Source: Bacteriovorax sp. Seq25_V (GTDB lineage: Bacteria > Bdellovibrionota > Bacteriovoracia > Bacteriovoracales > Bacteriovoracaceae). Taken from it: DNA of 64,000 nt. The notes beneath the pieces were generated by a model. That model had not been told where the DNA came from. It did no database searches and worked only from the letters and a program-made list of their open reading frames with translations. Positions 41,316 to 50,516 of this stretch are shown piece after piece; position 1 is the stretch's first letter, and every line of letters begins with the position of its first letter. The DNA lies in the NCBI RefSeq assembly GCF_000447795.1, contig NZ_AUNI01000020.1, positions 1 to 64,000 of the forward strand. Direction: 5' to 3'. Made by a program: the position numbers and the translations under genes.

Positions 41316-42193
41316 TGGAATCATATATTTTACTTGGCCTTGGAGCAAACTTCTGCTTTGCTCTGGCCACGATTATCTTTACTCACTTTTCAAATAAAGT
41401 TTCAAGCTCTTGGATGAATTGCGCTAAGGCTTCTATTGCCTGTGTGTGCTTTTTTATTTTTATTTTATCTTTTGAAAAAATGTATGCGATTTCGACATTA
41501 GGGATTTCTCTTTTTTTTATCTCTGGTTTTATCGGACTTGGCGTGGGGGACATCTTTTTGTTGAAGTCATTTTCAATATTAGGTCCCGGTCGAACTCTTA
41601 TGCTCTTTGGATTTCAACCAGTCTTTCTTGGGGCTATGGGGAAACTACTCTTTAACCAAGATATGGAACTTGGAAAAATTATTTCGGTGATTTTCTTTAT
41701 TTGTTGTCTGATAACATTATCTTTTGAGTCGTTTAGAAAAGACAAGAGTTGGGGAGTGAAGGGAATGGCCATTGCACTTCTTGGAATGAGTTTAGATTCA
41801 ATTGGTGTTCTTTTAACTCGTCATGCTTTTGATATTTCCCCAGGACTTTCGGCTATGCAGGGGAATCTCTATCGCTGCCTTGGAGCAATTTCGGTTTTTG
41901 TTATCATGAGTTTCTTTCGCCCTTTAAACTTCTTTTCAACCTTTAAGTCTTTCACGGCAAAAGAGAAGGGCTTTACAATCTTTGGAAGTATCCTTGGAAC
42001 TTTTCTGTCTTTATCACTTTATCTTCGTGCTCTCCAAACAGCTCACTTAGGAACTCTCTCGGGGATCAATATTACAGGAACACTTTTTTCATCACTTTTT
42101 GAGTCAATTTTCTTAAAGAGAAAACCAACAATATCACTATTTATTGCTCTTGGATTTTTTATCTGTGGAATGTGGTCGTTAATTAGCTTTTAA
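41315..42193 (+). CDS. EamA/DMT-family transporter
   Basis: 292 residues with about ten membrane helices in two repeated halves (for example GLGANFCFALATIIFTHFS and GMAIALLGMSLDSIGVLLTRHAF at the starts of each half). EamA proteins move small metabolites, amino acids or nucleotide derivatives; the substrate cannot be told from sequence. It is the last gene of the operon (TAATG junction with mscS), and its 3' end overlaps the opposing kinase gene by 11 bases. It could export or import an osmolyte within the proposed system. Confidence 0.85.
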   Translation: MESYILLGLGANFCFALATIIFTHFSNKVSSSWMNCAKASIACVCFFIFILSFEKMYAISTLGISLFFISGFIGLGVGDIFLLKSFSILGPGRTLMLFGFQPVFLGAMGKLLFNQDMELGKIISVIFFICCLITLSFESFRKDKSWGVKGMAIALLGMSLDSIGVLLTRHAFDISPGLSAMQGNLYRCLGAISVFVIMSFFRPLNFFSTFKSFTAKEKGFTIFGSILGTFLSLSLYLRALQTAHLGTLSGINITGTLFSSLFESIFLKRKPTISLFIALGFFICGMWSLISF

Positions 42194-43463
42194 CGATCTG
42201 TTCATAACTTGCCTTGACGCTAAATTCTGCCTCAAGGCTTCGCATTAGTGAAAATAGGCCAATTACTTTTCTATCAATGAAGACAAATTGGTGTGGAACT
42301 TTCTTGGCTTTAATAGTCGCTTGAAGTTTCATTCCTAAATCAAACAATCGATCGGGAAGATTTGTTTTGGCCCAATTATAGGATTCTTCTCGCACAGGAT
42401 CTGTGGCTATTGTTACATACTGCCAAAGTAGATCCTCATCATATTCCATTTTGTTTTCAGTGTAGCTAAAAAAGTCTCGCATGGATTTTAAAAATAATTC
42501 CTTATTTTCTGCGACACTGTACTTCAGAAAATTTTGATAGAATTTAATGTCTTCTTTCGAGTACTCAACACATGCTCCAAAATCTATTAACCCTAGAGTC
42601 TTACTTTCATCATCGATAAGATAATTTCCGCCATGAGCATCTGTTTGTACGAGATTGAAGTTAAATATTTCGTGTAGAAATATTTCAAATAACTTTTGTG
42701 CAATATTATTTTTAAATTTTTGATCAGATGAAGTCTTTACGAATTGATCGAGAGTGACCCCTTCAATTTTACTTAAAACAATGACTTCCTCTGTAGATAG
42801 TTCTACATTCACTATAGGAGTATTGATCTCGTGAAGGTCGTACTTGTTAAGATTTTCACGGTACGCCTTTATCATTCTCGCTTCATTGTGATAATCGGTT
42901 TCAAGTTCAAGGTTTTTTCTAACTTCGTCAAAGACACTATCGAAGTTCATCCCTTTTGGTAGAACTTTAGCCGTTTTAAAAAATAATTTTAGAAAAAAGA
43001 TGTCGGTATCGATGGCCTTCTTAATTCCTTTGTATTGAATCTTGACGGCATATTCATTGCCAAGACTATCTTTGGCAAGATGGACTTGGCCAATAGAGGC
43101 TGCCGCGAGGGGAGTCTTCTCAAATGTTAGCTCATTTAATGTTCGCGCAGGAATTGTCGACTTGATAATATCGAAATCTATGTAGTGAGATTGCGAGCGA
43201 AGAGCTTCAAGAAAAACATTAAGTTCTTTTGGCAGGTAGTACTCGCCATATAAGGAGAGGAGTTGACCAGCTTTCATGATAGAGCCTTTATATAGTGAAA
43301 GCTCTTCTGTAAATTTCGCAGGGTCTTTTCCAATAATCGTTTTTAAAATCTCTGTTGGGTTTTGTGAATTTTTTAAGATGCCCATTCCTGATTTAAGAGC
43401 GAGCTTTAAAAGTCCTGAGTTTCTTGAAACGAAACTATTTTTTATTTTACTAAGTTTTTTCAT
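42183..43463 (-). CDS. UbiB/ABC1 (ADCK)-family atypical kinase
   Basis: 426 residues from the ATG at 43463, which overlaps the previous stop as ATGA. Family hallmarks are complete: KAGQLLS (KxGQ, near 65), an Ala-rich loop AAASIGQVH replacing the Gly-rich loop, the lysine in YAVKIQY, QTDAHGGNYLI and the DFG motif LIDFGACVE. No C-terminal membrane helices are visible, unlike E. coli UbiB. The family are ATPases supporting ubiquinone synthesis or lipid handling. It is co-transcribed with glutaredoxin 2. Confidence 0.92.
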   Translation of the reverse strand: MKKLSKIKNSFVSRNSGLLKLALKSGMGILKNSQNPTEILKTIIGKDPAKFTEELSLYKGSIMKAGQLLSLYGEYYLPKELNVFLEALRSQSHYIDFDIIKSTIPARTLNELTFEKTPLAAASIGQVHLAKDSLGNEYAVKIQYKGIKKAIDTDIFFLKLFFKTAKVLPKGMNFDSVFDEVRKNLELETDYHNEARMIKAYRENLNKYDLHEINTPIVNVELSTEEVIVLSKIEGVTLDQFVKTSSDQKFKNNIAQKLFEIFLHEIFNFNLVQTDAHGGNYLIDDESKTLGLIDFGACVEYSKEDIKFYQNFLKYSVAENKELFLKSMRDFFSYTENKMEYDEDLLWQYVTIATDPVREESYNWAKTNLPDRLFDLGMKLQATIKAKKVPHQFVFIDRKVIGLFSLMRSLEAEFSVKASYEQIVKS

Positions 43464-44098
43464 TTCCAAAAGTCTACGTGGTAGTCAAAGCGACACTGCT
43501 TCTTCACAAGTTGGAGATAGCTATGAACCTTTTCGCTAAACTGGTACTCTGGAAAGATATACATTCCCCAAAGGTGTGATGCGATCATAATATCAGCAAC
43601 AGTTAAGATATCACTTCGATAAAAACTAGACACTCTTTCTTCAAGTGTTTTCAATGTTTCATTCAGCGAATCAATAAATTGTTCTTTGTTTTTGATCAGA
43701 TTTTTAAATGGCCCACGCTTAACTTCTTTCTTTTCTTGAAAGTACTTTCTACTCTCTGTCGTGAATTCAGGTGTCCAAATCCAGTAAGGCATACAGAGAG
43801 AGTGAACATCGCTTCCAATTTTAGAAAGTAAGTCTTCTATTTCTGCTTCGTGATTCTTATAAAGATCAAAGCTAATGAGAGCTTTAGAATCAAGCTTCTT
43901 GATGATATCAAGACTCTCATTCATCGCTGCTTCATTATCAAACTCCATAATTGGAAGCATCTTCTTCCCTGTGAGATCAATTGGGGTTTTCTCGTCATTA
44001 TATTGTGTGACTATTGATTCATACGGCATATCGAGAAAACCTAAGGCCATTCTGACGCGTACGCAAAAAGGACAATGAACGTAGTGATATAATTTCAT
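43460..44098 (-). CDS. grxB: Glutaredoxin 2 (GST-like)
   Basis: 212 residues from the ATG at 44098-44096 with GAGGAAA upstream, near E. coli Grx2 length (215). N-terminal thioredoxin-like domain with active-site CPFC (YHYVHCPFCVRVRMAL) and the cis-Pro LPIMEF. A GST-type helical domain follows (about 80-212), with LTVADIMIASHLWGMY. It reduces disulphides using glutathione. It overlaps the UbiB-like gene by four bases. A shared inverted element separates it from the divergent LplT-PlsC gene. Confidence 0.93.
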   Translation of the reverse strand: MKLYHYVHCPFCVRVRMALGFLDMPYESIVTQYNDEKTPIDLTGKKMLPIMEFDNEAAMNESLDIIKKLDSKALISFDLYKNHEAEIEDLLSKIGSDVHSLCMPYWIWTPEFTTESRKYFQEKKEVKRGPFKNLIKNKEQFIDSLNETLKTLEERVSSFYRSDILTVADIMIASHLWGMYIFPEYQFSEKVHSYLQLVKKQCRFDYHVDFWK

Positions 44099-44111
44099 AC
44101 TTTTCCTCAAG

Positions 44112-44263
44112 AACTGCTCCACTTAAATGGGGATAAAATATCTAGATCCTTTATAGATTTAGTAAAGATATATGGATTTTTTTGGGCAGCCAACTTTTTT
44201 TGGTCTAGATATATAATATTATTATATAAATTGTTACTTCATCCCCATTATACTGGAGCAGTT
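44112..44263. repeat. Long imperfect inverted repeat between divergent genes, candidate twin operator
   Basis: Two 21-base arms (44112-44132 and 44243-44263) are inverted copies matching at 18 of 21 positions. Both contain AACTGCTCCA and AATGGGG in the same relation. An inner 9-bp pair (ATATCTAGA at 44138-44146, TCTAGATAT at 44204-44212) is nested inside. Each arm also contains a small dyad, CCA-N6-TGG, as an operator would. Because of the inversion the site has the same orientation towards each divergent gene. It could also be the ends of a 152-bp miniature element, but no flanking duplication was found. Confidence 0.6.
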
Positions 44264-44363
44264 ATATGCTTGCAAAATGACGCACTGGTTTGTTTTGGTG
44301 CAACGTGACTTATAGTGGAGGTAAGTGGTCTAATTTTAAGATAATTTTATAGGAGTATTTCCC

Positions 44364-46274
44364 TTGTCACTTTCAATGATTACAAAAGATCGCCGATTTT
44401 GGCCGCTATTTTGGACACAATTTCTTGGCGCAGCAAATGATAATTTTTTTAAAAATGCCCTTGTGATGATGATCACATATAATAGCGTTCACTTGATGGG
44501 GATGAACTCCGCGGCACTCGTTGCACTTGCTGGTGGGATTTTTATTCTTCCTTATGTGACCTTTTCAGCAACAGCAGGGCAGATTGCTGACCACTATGAT
44601 AAGGCCCAAGTTATTCGTGTGACTAAGATTACTGAGCTCGTGATTATGTTGATCGCTGCAGTTGGGTTTTTCTTAAGTAGTTATGGTCTGCTGCTTGTGG
44701 TTCTCTTTTTAATGGGGGCGCAATCGTCATTTTTCTCTCCTGTGAAGTTTGGGATGCTCCCAGAAATTTTAAATGAAGATGAGCTGACTTTAGGTAATGC
44801 CTATATTGGTGGTGGAACTTTCTTAGCAATTCTAATTGGGACGATTCTTGGAGGTTTAAGTGCAAGCTTACCAGGAGCAAATATTATTACTTCAATAGGA
44901 GTGGTTGTTGTTGCGGCCCTTGGGATTTGGTCGGCGTGGTATCAGCGTGATCTTGGTGATAATCATGATGGCGTAAAGATTGATTATACTTTTGTAAAGC
45001 CAACATTTGAGATTATTAAACGTTCTTTTCAAGAAAAGAAAACACTTAAGGCCATTATTGGTATTTCATGGTTCTGGCTTTTTGGAGCGGCTCTTTTATC
45101 AATACTTCCAGCCCTTTGTAAGGAACTCTTCCAAGGGTCTGAGACAGTGGGAACGATGTTCATGTCGACGTTTACAATTGGAATGGGACTTGGATCAATC
45201 GTTTGTAATAAGCTTTCTGGAAAGAGAGTCGAAGTGGGGATGGTTCCGCTGGCAGCTGTTGGGATGAGTTTGTTTCTTCTCGATCTGTTTTGGGTCTGCA
45301 CGAATTGGAATTATCACACGCTTGAACTTTTATCGATTCCAGACTTCTTTAAATTAGATGGTTCTGTAAGAGCGATCTTTGACTTAACGATGGTAACAAT
45401 TTTTGGTGGGATGTTTATCATTCCTCAACAGGCTTATATGCAAAGAAATTCAGACCCTGAGTATCTTGCAAGAACAATTGCAGCGAATAATATTTGGAAC
45501 TCTGTGGGAATGGTTGTGGCGGCCGTGACCCTGATGGTACTTCACTCATTTAAAATTTCTCTGCCACATATTGTAGGATTGATTGCTTTAGCTAACTTGC
45601 TATTTGCTTATGTTCTTTATCGCTTTTATACAGAGGAAATGTGGCGCTTCATTGCAATGGGCTTGACTAAGCTTATGTATAACTTAAAGGTCGAAGGGGA
45701 GAATATCATTCCAACGAAGGGACCTGTTATTATCGCTTCAAATCATGTGACATTTGTGGACTGGCTTTTTATTATGGCCATTTCGCCGAGACCTCTTAGA
45801 TGGGTGATTGATCATATTTACTATAATATCCCTGGGCTTAAGATTTTATTTAAGCATGCAAAGCTCATCCCTGTGGCTACGAAGAAAGAAAATCCAGAGA
45901 TTCTTGAAAAGTCTTTTAAGACGATGTTTGAGGCCCTTGATAACGGTGAGATTCTAGGATTATTCCCAGAAGGCTTTTTAACTCGAGATGGAAAACTTAG
46001 AAAGTTTCAACCAGGAATTAAAAAGATAGTTGATCAAACGCAGGCCGAAGTTATACCTATTGTTATTAGTGGGGCGTGGGGAAGTTTCTTTTCTCATGAA
46101 GGGCCAGGAGTATTTAAAGGATTAAATATTTTCAGACGTAGGACAATTACACTTAAGATTTTACCAAAGATGCCTGCGGATAATTTTTGTTTTAAAGATT
46201 TAGAAGGCCAGATTGCGAAGAACTATTGTGACTTTCCAAGGACGATAGAGGATGGAGCTGATTTTGCAAAGTAA
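44364..46274 (+). CDS. LplT-like lysophospholipid transporter fused to PlsC-type acyltransferase
   Basis: 636 residues from a TTG start with AGGAG eight bases upstream. Residues about 1-400 are an MFS transporter like LplT (FWTQFLGAANDNFFKNALVM is the typical start). Residues about 430-636 are an acyltransferase with HX4D (NHVTFVDW, H461 and D466) and LFPEGFLTRDG (533-543). LplT brings lysophospholipids inward across the inner membrane and the acyltransferase rebuilds diacyl lipid. E. coli keeps LplT separate from Aas, and many other fusions carry a third acyl-ACP synthetase domain, absent here. The acyl donor is therefore likely acyl-ACP or acyl-CoA made elsewhere. Confidence 0.92.
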   Translation: MSLSMITKDRRFWPLFWTQFLGAANDNFFKNALVMMITYNSVHLMGMNSAALVALAGGIFILPYVTFSATAGQIADHYDKAQVIRVTKITELVIMLIAAVGFFLSSYGLLLVVLFLMGAQSSFFSPVKFGMLPEILNEDELTLGNAYIGGGTFLAILIGTILGGLSASLPGANIITSIGVVVVAALGIWSAWYQRDLGDNHDGVKIDYTFVKPTFEIIKRSFQEKKTLKAIIGISWFWLFGAALLSILPALCKELFQGSETVGTMFMSTFTIGMGLGSIVCNKLSGKRVEVGMVPLAAVGMSLFLLDLFWVCTNWNYHTLELLSIPDFFKLDGSVRAIFDLTMVTIFGGMFIIPQQAYMQRNSDPEYLARTIAANNIWNSVGMVVAAVTLMVLHSFKISLPHIVGLIALANLLFAYVLYRFYTEEMWRFIAMGLTKLMYNLKVEGENIIPTKGPVIIASNHVTFVDWLFIMAISPRPLRWVIDHIYYNIPGLKILFKHAKLIPVATKKENPEILEKSFKTMFEALDNGEILGLFPEGFLTRDGKLRKFQPGIKKIVDQTQAEVIPIVISGAWGSFFSHEGPGVFKGLNIFRRRTITLKILPKMPADNFCFKDLEGQIAKNYCDFPRTIEDGADFAK

Positions 46275-46722
46275 GCCAAAGGCCATAATTGTTGATCTTG
46301 ATGGAACACTTTGTGACTTAAGTCATCGAGTGCACTTTGTTGAGAATCCAAAAAACGGCGTAAAAGATTGGGAGTCATTTTTCTTAGGAATTAGTGAGGA
46401 TCAAATTAATTTGTGGTGCCAAGAGGTGATTGAGGCATTTTTAGATCGTGGTTATGAAATTTTATTTGTAACTGGTCGAGAAGAAAGTTATCGAAAAATT
46501 ACAACTGATTGGCTAGAAAAATATAAGGTTAGATATCAAAAGCTTTTTATGCGTGAACACGGCGATAGACGTGAAGATAGTGATGTCAAAGTTGATATTT
46601 ATCAAAAAGAGATAGAAAATAAGTATGAAACACTCTTCGTTTTGGATGATCGTAAGAGTGTTGTTAAGGCCTGGAGAGATTTAGGTCTTGTCTGCTTACA
46701 ATGTGATGAAGGTGACTTTTAG
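46252..46722 (+). CDS. HAD phosphatase resembling the T4 polynucleotide kinase 3'-phosphatase domain
   Basis: 156 residues. HAD motif I is IIVDLDGTLCDLSHRVHF, motif II is LFVTGREESYRK, and the acidic motif is VLDDRKSVVKAWRDLGLVCLQ (key residues DD, R, W). The spacing and HGDRREDSDVKVDIYQKEI segment match the phosphatase half of phage T4 Pnkp, which removes 3' phosphates from nucleic acid. The kinase half is absent. It may heal RNA or DNA ends, or process nucleotides. It overlaps the upstream acyltransferase gene by 23 bases. Confidence 0.85.
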   Translation: MELILQSKPKAIIVDLDGTLCDLSHRVHFVENPKNGVKDWESFFLGISEDQINLWCQEVIEAFLDRGYEILFVTGREESYRKITTDWLEKYKVRYQKLFMREHGDRREDSDVKVDIYQKEIENKYETLFVLDDRKSVVKAWRDLGLVCLQCDEGDF

Positions 46723-46730
46723 GAGATTTT

Positions 46731-46970
46731 GTGTCGAATTATTACAAAGCAAAAGTTAGGCTTGAAGGATCTAGACTTACTTTTGAAATTAATGAAGAGA
46801 TGGAATACATGAATGCTAAAGAATTTGCAGAGAAATCTGTTAAGAGTTGGCTTGAGTGTCACGGGGATGATGTGATGGTTGAGGACTCAATTCTTGTAAA
46901 GTATTCTGATCAAATTTTTGAAATGAGTAGAGAGAGTTTGAGAAGCTTAAATAGCAAAAATCAAAATTAG
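46731..46970 (+). CDS. Small protein of unknown function
   Basis: 79 residues from a GTG start with AGGAG upstream. No signal peptide. Predicted mixed fold: strands YYKAKVRLEGSRLTFEI, a helix YMNAKEFAEKSVKSWLECH, then VMVEDSILVKY. Not recognised. Only eight bases separate it from the HAD phosphatase gene, so the two are probably translated from one message. Its last 24 bases overlap the opposing DASS transporter gene. Confidence 0.7.
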   Translation: MSNYYKAKVRLEGSRLTFEINEEMEYMNAKEFAEKSVKSWLECHGDDVMVEDSILVKYSDQIFEMSRESLRSLNSKNQN

Positions 46971-48386
46971 AGAAAAGATCAGCCAACTTGTAATATTAAT
47001 CCATAACCCATGACTCATAAGTGACTTCTTACTAATGAGGTTGGTCCCAAATACAATCGCATTTGGTGGTGTCGCCACTGGAAGCATAAAAGCACTATTG
47101 CATGCTAGTGCAAAAAGAACTGCTACGATCATCGTATTCACACCTTGGGTTTCCCCAAGTGCAATCATAATTGGAATTAGAATATTTGCTGAGGCCGTAT
47201 TTGAGGCTAGCTCGGTAAAGAAAATTGTAAATAAAATAAGAAACGATAAGATAAAGAAGACACTCATATTTCCAGCTGCGGAAGTAATCGTGTCGGCCAT
47301 AATTTGAGCAAGACCTGTGTTAAAAAGAATCTTTCCAAGGGAAAGACCAGCTCCAAAAAGTAGTAGTGAAGGCCAGTCAATTTGAGAAACGTGATCAGAC
47401 GTTAAAATTTTGTCTGCACTATTAATTGGAAAGAGAAATAGTGTTGAAGCGAAGAATAAACCTACTACTGCAGCAGATATATTACTGTTTAAAAAATGAT
47501 GTAATGGAGTACCGGCCGAAGTGAAGAGTCCAATCACACTTGGACTTATCCAAAAAAAGACAGTGAGAATAAATATCGCAACAACATACTTCTGTGCTGT
47601 TGAAAATAATCTATAATCAACGATAGTTTTCTTTTCTGTCTCCTGAAGCTTATTTTCAAGTTGGTCAGGGAGAAGCTTGATACATTGGTAATAGACGATA
47701 GCAAAAAGTAGTATCGAAATTGGAGCAGTAATAAGCATCCAACCTAGAAATGAGATATTTGTTCCAGTCAGGTTACTTAGAAATCCGATAGCAATAATAT
47801 TTGGAGGTGAACCAATCGGTGTAATATTACCTCCAATCGTCGCACTATAAGCAAGGGAGATCAAAAGTACTTCTGAGAACTTACTATCTTTAATTCCAAA
47901 ATTGACTTCAAGCCTTTTTAGTAGTCCTATTCCTAAAGGAAGGAGCATTGCGACAGCTGCGGTGTTTGAAATCCACATTGAAAGTACAGAGCATAAAAGT
48001 AGAAATAAAAAGACTGTTCGTTTGGCGCTTTTTCGCGCCCAGGATATATTAAGTGTAAAAGAAGCCAGAGTCTCATCAAGGCCAGTGATCTCTAGGGCCT
48101 TGGCCAGTAAGAATCCCCCGAGAAAGAGGAAGATTATCGGACTCGCAAACGGCGCGAAGGCATCGTTAACATTTGTAATTCCAAAAATGACACTGAGACA
48201 GACACCAAGAATTCCTGGAATAAATAGAGGCAGGTCTGTGAGAAGCCAAAGAGATATTACAAAAGAAAAAATTGCGAGGAAAATTTTTTGTGAAATGAGA
48301 AGATCAATAGGTGCAAAGGCGAGAACCAAAAAAATTATCGGCGCAATCATGTACGATAAAATTTTTAAGGTTCTCTTTTGTGCCAT
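46947..48386 (-). CDS. DASS/SLC13-family sodium-coupled anion symporter
   Basis: 479 residues with about 11-12 membrane helices. The two SNT signature motifs are present: WISNTAAVAMLLPLG in the first half and ELASNTASANILIPI in the second, each followed by a Pro-rich loop (PIGSPPNIIAIG and PVATPPNAIVFG). These bind sodium and a carboxylate or sulphate. The family imports di- and tricarboxylates or sulphate; SPPN and TPPN loops favour dicarboxylates such as succinate, by analogy. The Shine-Dalgarno is weak. Upstream is transketolase on the same strand, 14 bases away. Confidence 0.93.
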   Translation of the reverse strand: MAQKRTLKILSYMIAPIIFLVLAFAPIDLLISQKIFLAIFSFVISLWLLTDLPLFIPGILGVCLSVIFGITNVNDAFAPFASPIIFLFLGGFLLAKALEITGLDETLASFTLNISWARKSAKRTVFLFLLLCSVLSMWISNTAAVAMLLPLGIGLLKRLEVNFGIKDSKFSEVLLISLAYSATIGGNITPIGSPPNIIAIGFLSNLTGTNISFLGWMLITAPISILLFAIVYYQCIKLLPDQLENKLQETEKKTIVDYRLFSTAQKYVVAIFILTVFFWISPSVIGLFTSAGTPLHHFLNSNISAAVVGLFFASTLFLFPINSADKILTSDHVSQIDWPSLLLFGAGLSLGKILFNTGLAQIMADTITSAAGNMSVFFILSFLILFTIFFTELASNTASANILIPIMIALGETQGVNTMIVAVLFALACNSAFMLPVATPPNAIVFGTNLISKKSLMSHGLWINITSWLIFSLILIFAI

Positions 48387-48400
48387 TGCTATCGTCTAAC

Positions 48401-50398
48401 TTATTTTAAAACTTCAACAATCGCTGAAGAGTCCATTTTATGAAGTTTATAAAGCTCTTTTGCTTGGTAAGCAGACTGGCCAAAATGTCCATGGTTACCA
48501 AGTGAGGTTACACTAAACTCAGCTCCGGCAAGCTTTAGGGCATGCACAAGCATTGAACCTGCACCACCAGTTACTTGGTGATCTTCAACCGTCACAAGTT
48601 TTCCACCATTCTTCTTAAGTTGATTGATAACTGTTTCTGTATCAAAACGGTTAATAAATGGAGTATTGATAACTGTGATCTTCTTTCCTTTTGTTGCAAG
48701 CTCATCTGCTGCAGCAAGTGCTTCTTGAACAAGTGGACCACTTGTAACAACAACACCATCAGTTCCTTCTCTTAGAACTTGTGCTTTCCCCCAAGTGAAA
48801 TCTGTGGAATCTGTATAGCTAATTGGGTGCTTTTCTCTTCCAAAGAAGAAGATTGTTGTCTCTGGAGTTATTCCATCTTTAACAGCTTCTTCGTATCTCT
48901 TTACTGCTTGGTACATATAACTTTCAGCTTCTGCTTTACAAGAAAGAGAGATGACAACTGTGTTTGGAATTCCACTAACTGCGGAGAAGTAAGTTGTTGC
49001 TTGATGAGAAGCACCGTCAGCAGCATCTTGGAAACCCGAGTGAGAGAAAAGACAAATTACTGGTCCACCCGAAAGTTGTGACATAATCAGTGGAAGATTA
49101 CCTTTTGTAACTCCAAATTGTGCGAATGTATCAACAACTGGAATGAATCCGGCTTTTGCTAGACCAACTGCTGCTGAAACCATATTACTTTCTGCGATTC
49201 CAACATCAATGAAGTTATTTGGAAATGCTTTTTGGAAATCTTTAATACCTGTTGAACCTTGAAGGTCAGCAGAGACAGAGAAGATTGGAAGTCCTTCTTC
49301 GCAAGCTTTAATAAGAGCATTGGCAACACCTGTTTGAACTTTGTCAGATGGTGCTGAGCTTGAAGAAGACTTTTTCTCTGGTTTACTTGCTAGGATTTCA
49401 TTTGCCCAGTCAAGGAAGTAAGAAGGAGCTTCTCCTTGGAAGATTTCAGAGATAAATCCTGGAAGTTTGTCATCGTAAGCTCCAAGTGGATAACCGTGTC
49501 CACCAGAAGCACTTTCTTCAGTCGATTTAACACCGTAACCTTTGATTGTTTTAATCACAAGGGCCACTGGTTTATTAGCATTAGCTTTTGATTTGGCAAT
49601 AGAGTCCTCAATTGCGTGGTAAACTTTTTGAAGGTCGTGACCTTCTTCAAGATTGATAACATTCCATCCTTGATCTTTTAAAGATGCAAATGTTAGTCCC
49701 ATATCAAAACTGTCGTCAGAAATTCTTCCACCTAGTTTTGTATTATTGTCAGAGATGATCATGACAAATGGATTCATTTTTCCTTTTGCTGCAAGACCAG
49801 GAATCGCTGCCATAGCTTCTTTAGCTTCTCCTTCCATACATGCACCATCAGAGATAACACAAATTGTAGCTCTCTCACTACCTGATAACTTGTCACCCAT
49901 TGCAAGACCTTGTGCTTGTGGAAGACCAGATCCCAAAGGACCATTAGAAATGAATACACCTTCTGGGTTTAGGTGAGCTTCTCCGTGACCAGTAAGCTTT
50001 GATTCGATTGATCTGAATTTTCTTAGATCATCAAAAGTTAATCCATCAAATCCAAGATTTGCTCTAACAGCGTAGATACCGTTTTCAGCGTGTCCCGCAT
50101 CGTTTACGAAATTATAATTTTCATGCCACTCTTTTCCGTTTGATATTGAAGAGAACATAATTTGGTGAAGAGCAGAACTCATTTCTGCATAGGCCGCAGG
50201 CCCACCCCAGTGAGCAGCAGCTCCACCGATAACAGCATGTTGATCCATTAGTGCGACAAGTGCTCTTGTTACCTTTGGGTCTCCAAGTTTTACTGTCTCT
50301 CCAGCAAGGTTTTTTACTTCAACAGAATACTTAGGTTCTGTTGTTGGGGCGCTTGCTAATTTGTTTTTTACACTTAACGGCTTAAGCTTTACTGTCAT
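48401..50398 (-). CDS. tkt: Transketolase
   Basis: 665 residues with AGGAG before the ATG. Thiamine diphosphate-binding motif GDG is present as SDGACMEGEAKEAMA with the downstream DNNTKLGG. N-terminal substrate-binding His residues lie in AAHWGGPA and GHGEAHLNPEGVFISNGPLGSGLPQAQGLAMG (key GPLGSG). The pyrimidine domain has DVGIAESNMVSAAVGLAKAG, and a C-terminal domain begins near 540. It moves two-carbon units in the non-oxidative pentose phosphate pathway. An N-terminal extension of about 30 residues is unusual. A divergent palindromic promoter region lies upstream. Confidence 0.94.
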   Translation of the reverse strand: MTVKLKPLSVKNKLASAPTTEPKYSVEVKNLAGETVKLGDPKVTRALVALMDQHAVIGGAAAHWGGPAAYAEMSSALHQIMFSSISNGKEWHENYNFVNDAGHAENGIYAVRANLGFDGLTFDDLRKFRSIESKLTGHGEAHLNPEGVFISNGPLGSGLPQAQGLAMGDKLSGSERATICVISDGACMEGEAKEAMAAIPGLAAKGKMNPFVMIISDNNTKLGGRISDDSFDMGLTFASLKDQGWNVINLEEGHDLQKVYHAIEDSIAKSKANANKPVALVIKTIKGYGVKSTEESASGGHGYPLGAYDDKLPGFISEIFQGEAPSYFLDWANEILASKPEKKSSSSSAPSDKVQTGVANALIKACEEGLPIFSVSADLQGSTGIKDFQKAFPNNFIDVGIAESNMVSAAVGLAKAGFIPVVDTFAQFGVTKGNLPLIMSQLSGGPVICLFSHSGFQDAADGASHQATTYFSAVSGIPNTVVISLSCKAEAESYMYQAVKRYEEAVKDGITPETTIFFFGREKHPISYTDSTDFTWGKAQVLREGTDGVVVTSGPLVQEALAAADELATKGKKITVINTPFINRFDTETVINQLKKNGGKLVTVEDHQVTGGAGSMLVHALKLAGAEFSVTSLGNHGHFGQSAYQAKELYKLHKMDSSAIVEVLK

Positions 50399-50516
50399 GG
50401 TTATCTCCTAATTATTTAAACAACTTAGCGTATCTTATGAATCCTCAATCGTCTAGAAAAACAGGCATGAAGAAATAATATTGGCAGTCAAATTATGAGA
50501 AAATCTTAACTCTTTA

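Noticed and set aside
31613-42193. Antiphage defence island
   Set aside because: The STAND-like ATPase and membrane proteins could suggest defence, but MscS, CorA, RimK and EamA are housekeeping-type families and no mobile-element signs flank the block.
44112-44263. Miniature inverted-repeat transposable element
   Set aside because: No target-site duplication beside the arms and no second copy seen in the window; the operator-pair reading fits the divergent genes better.
47902-48399. 165-codon plus-strand open frame
   Set aside because: Antisense shadow of the DASS transporter, whose SNT motifs cover this region.
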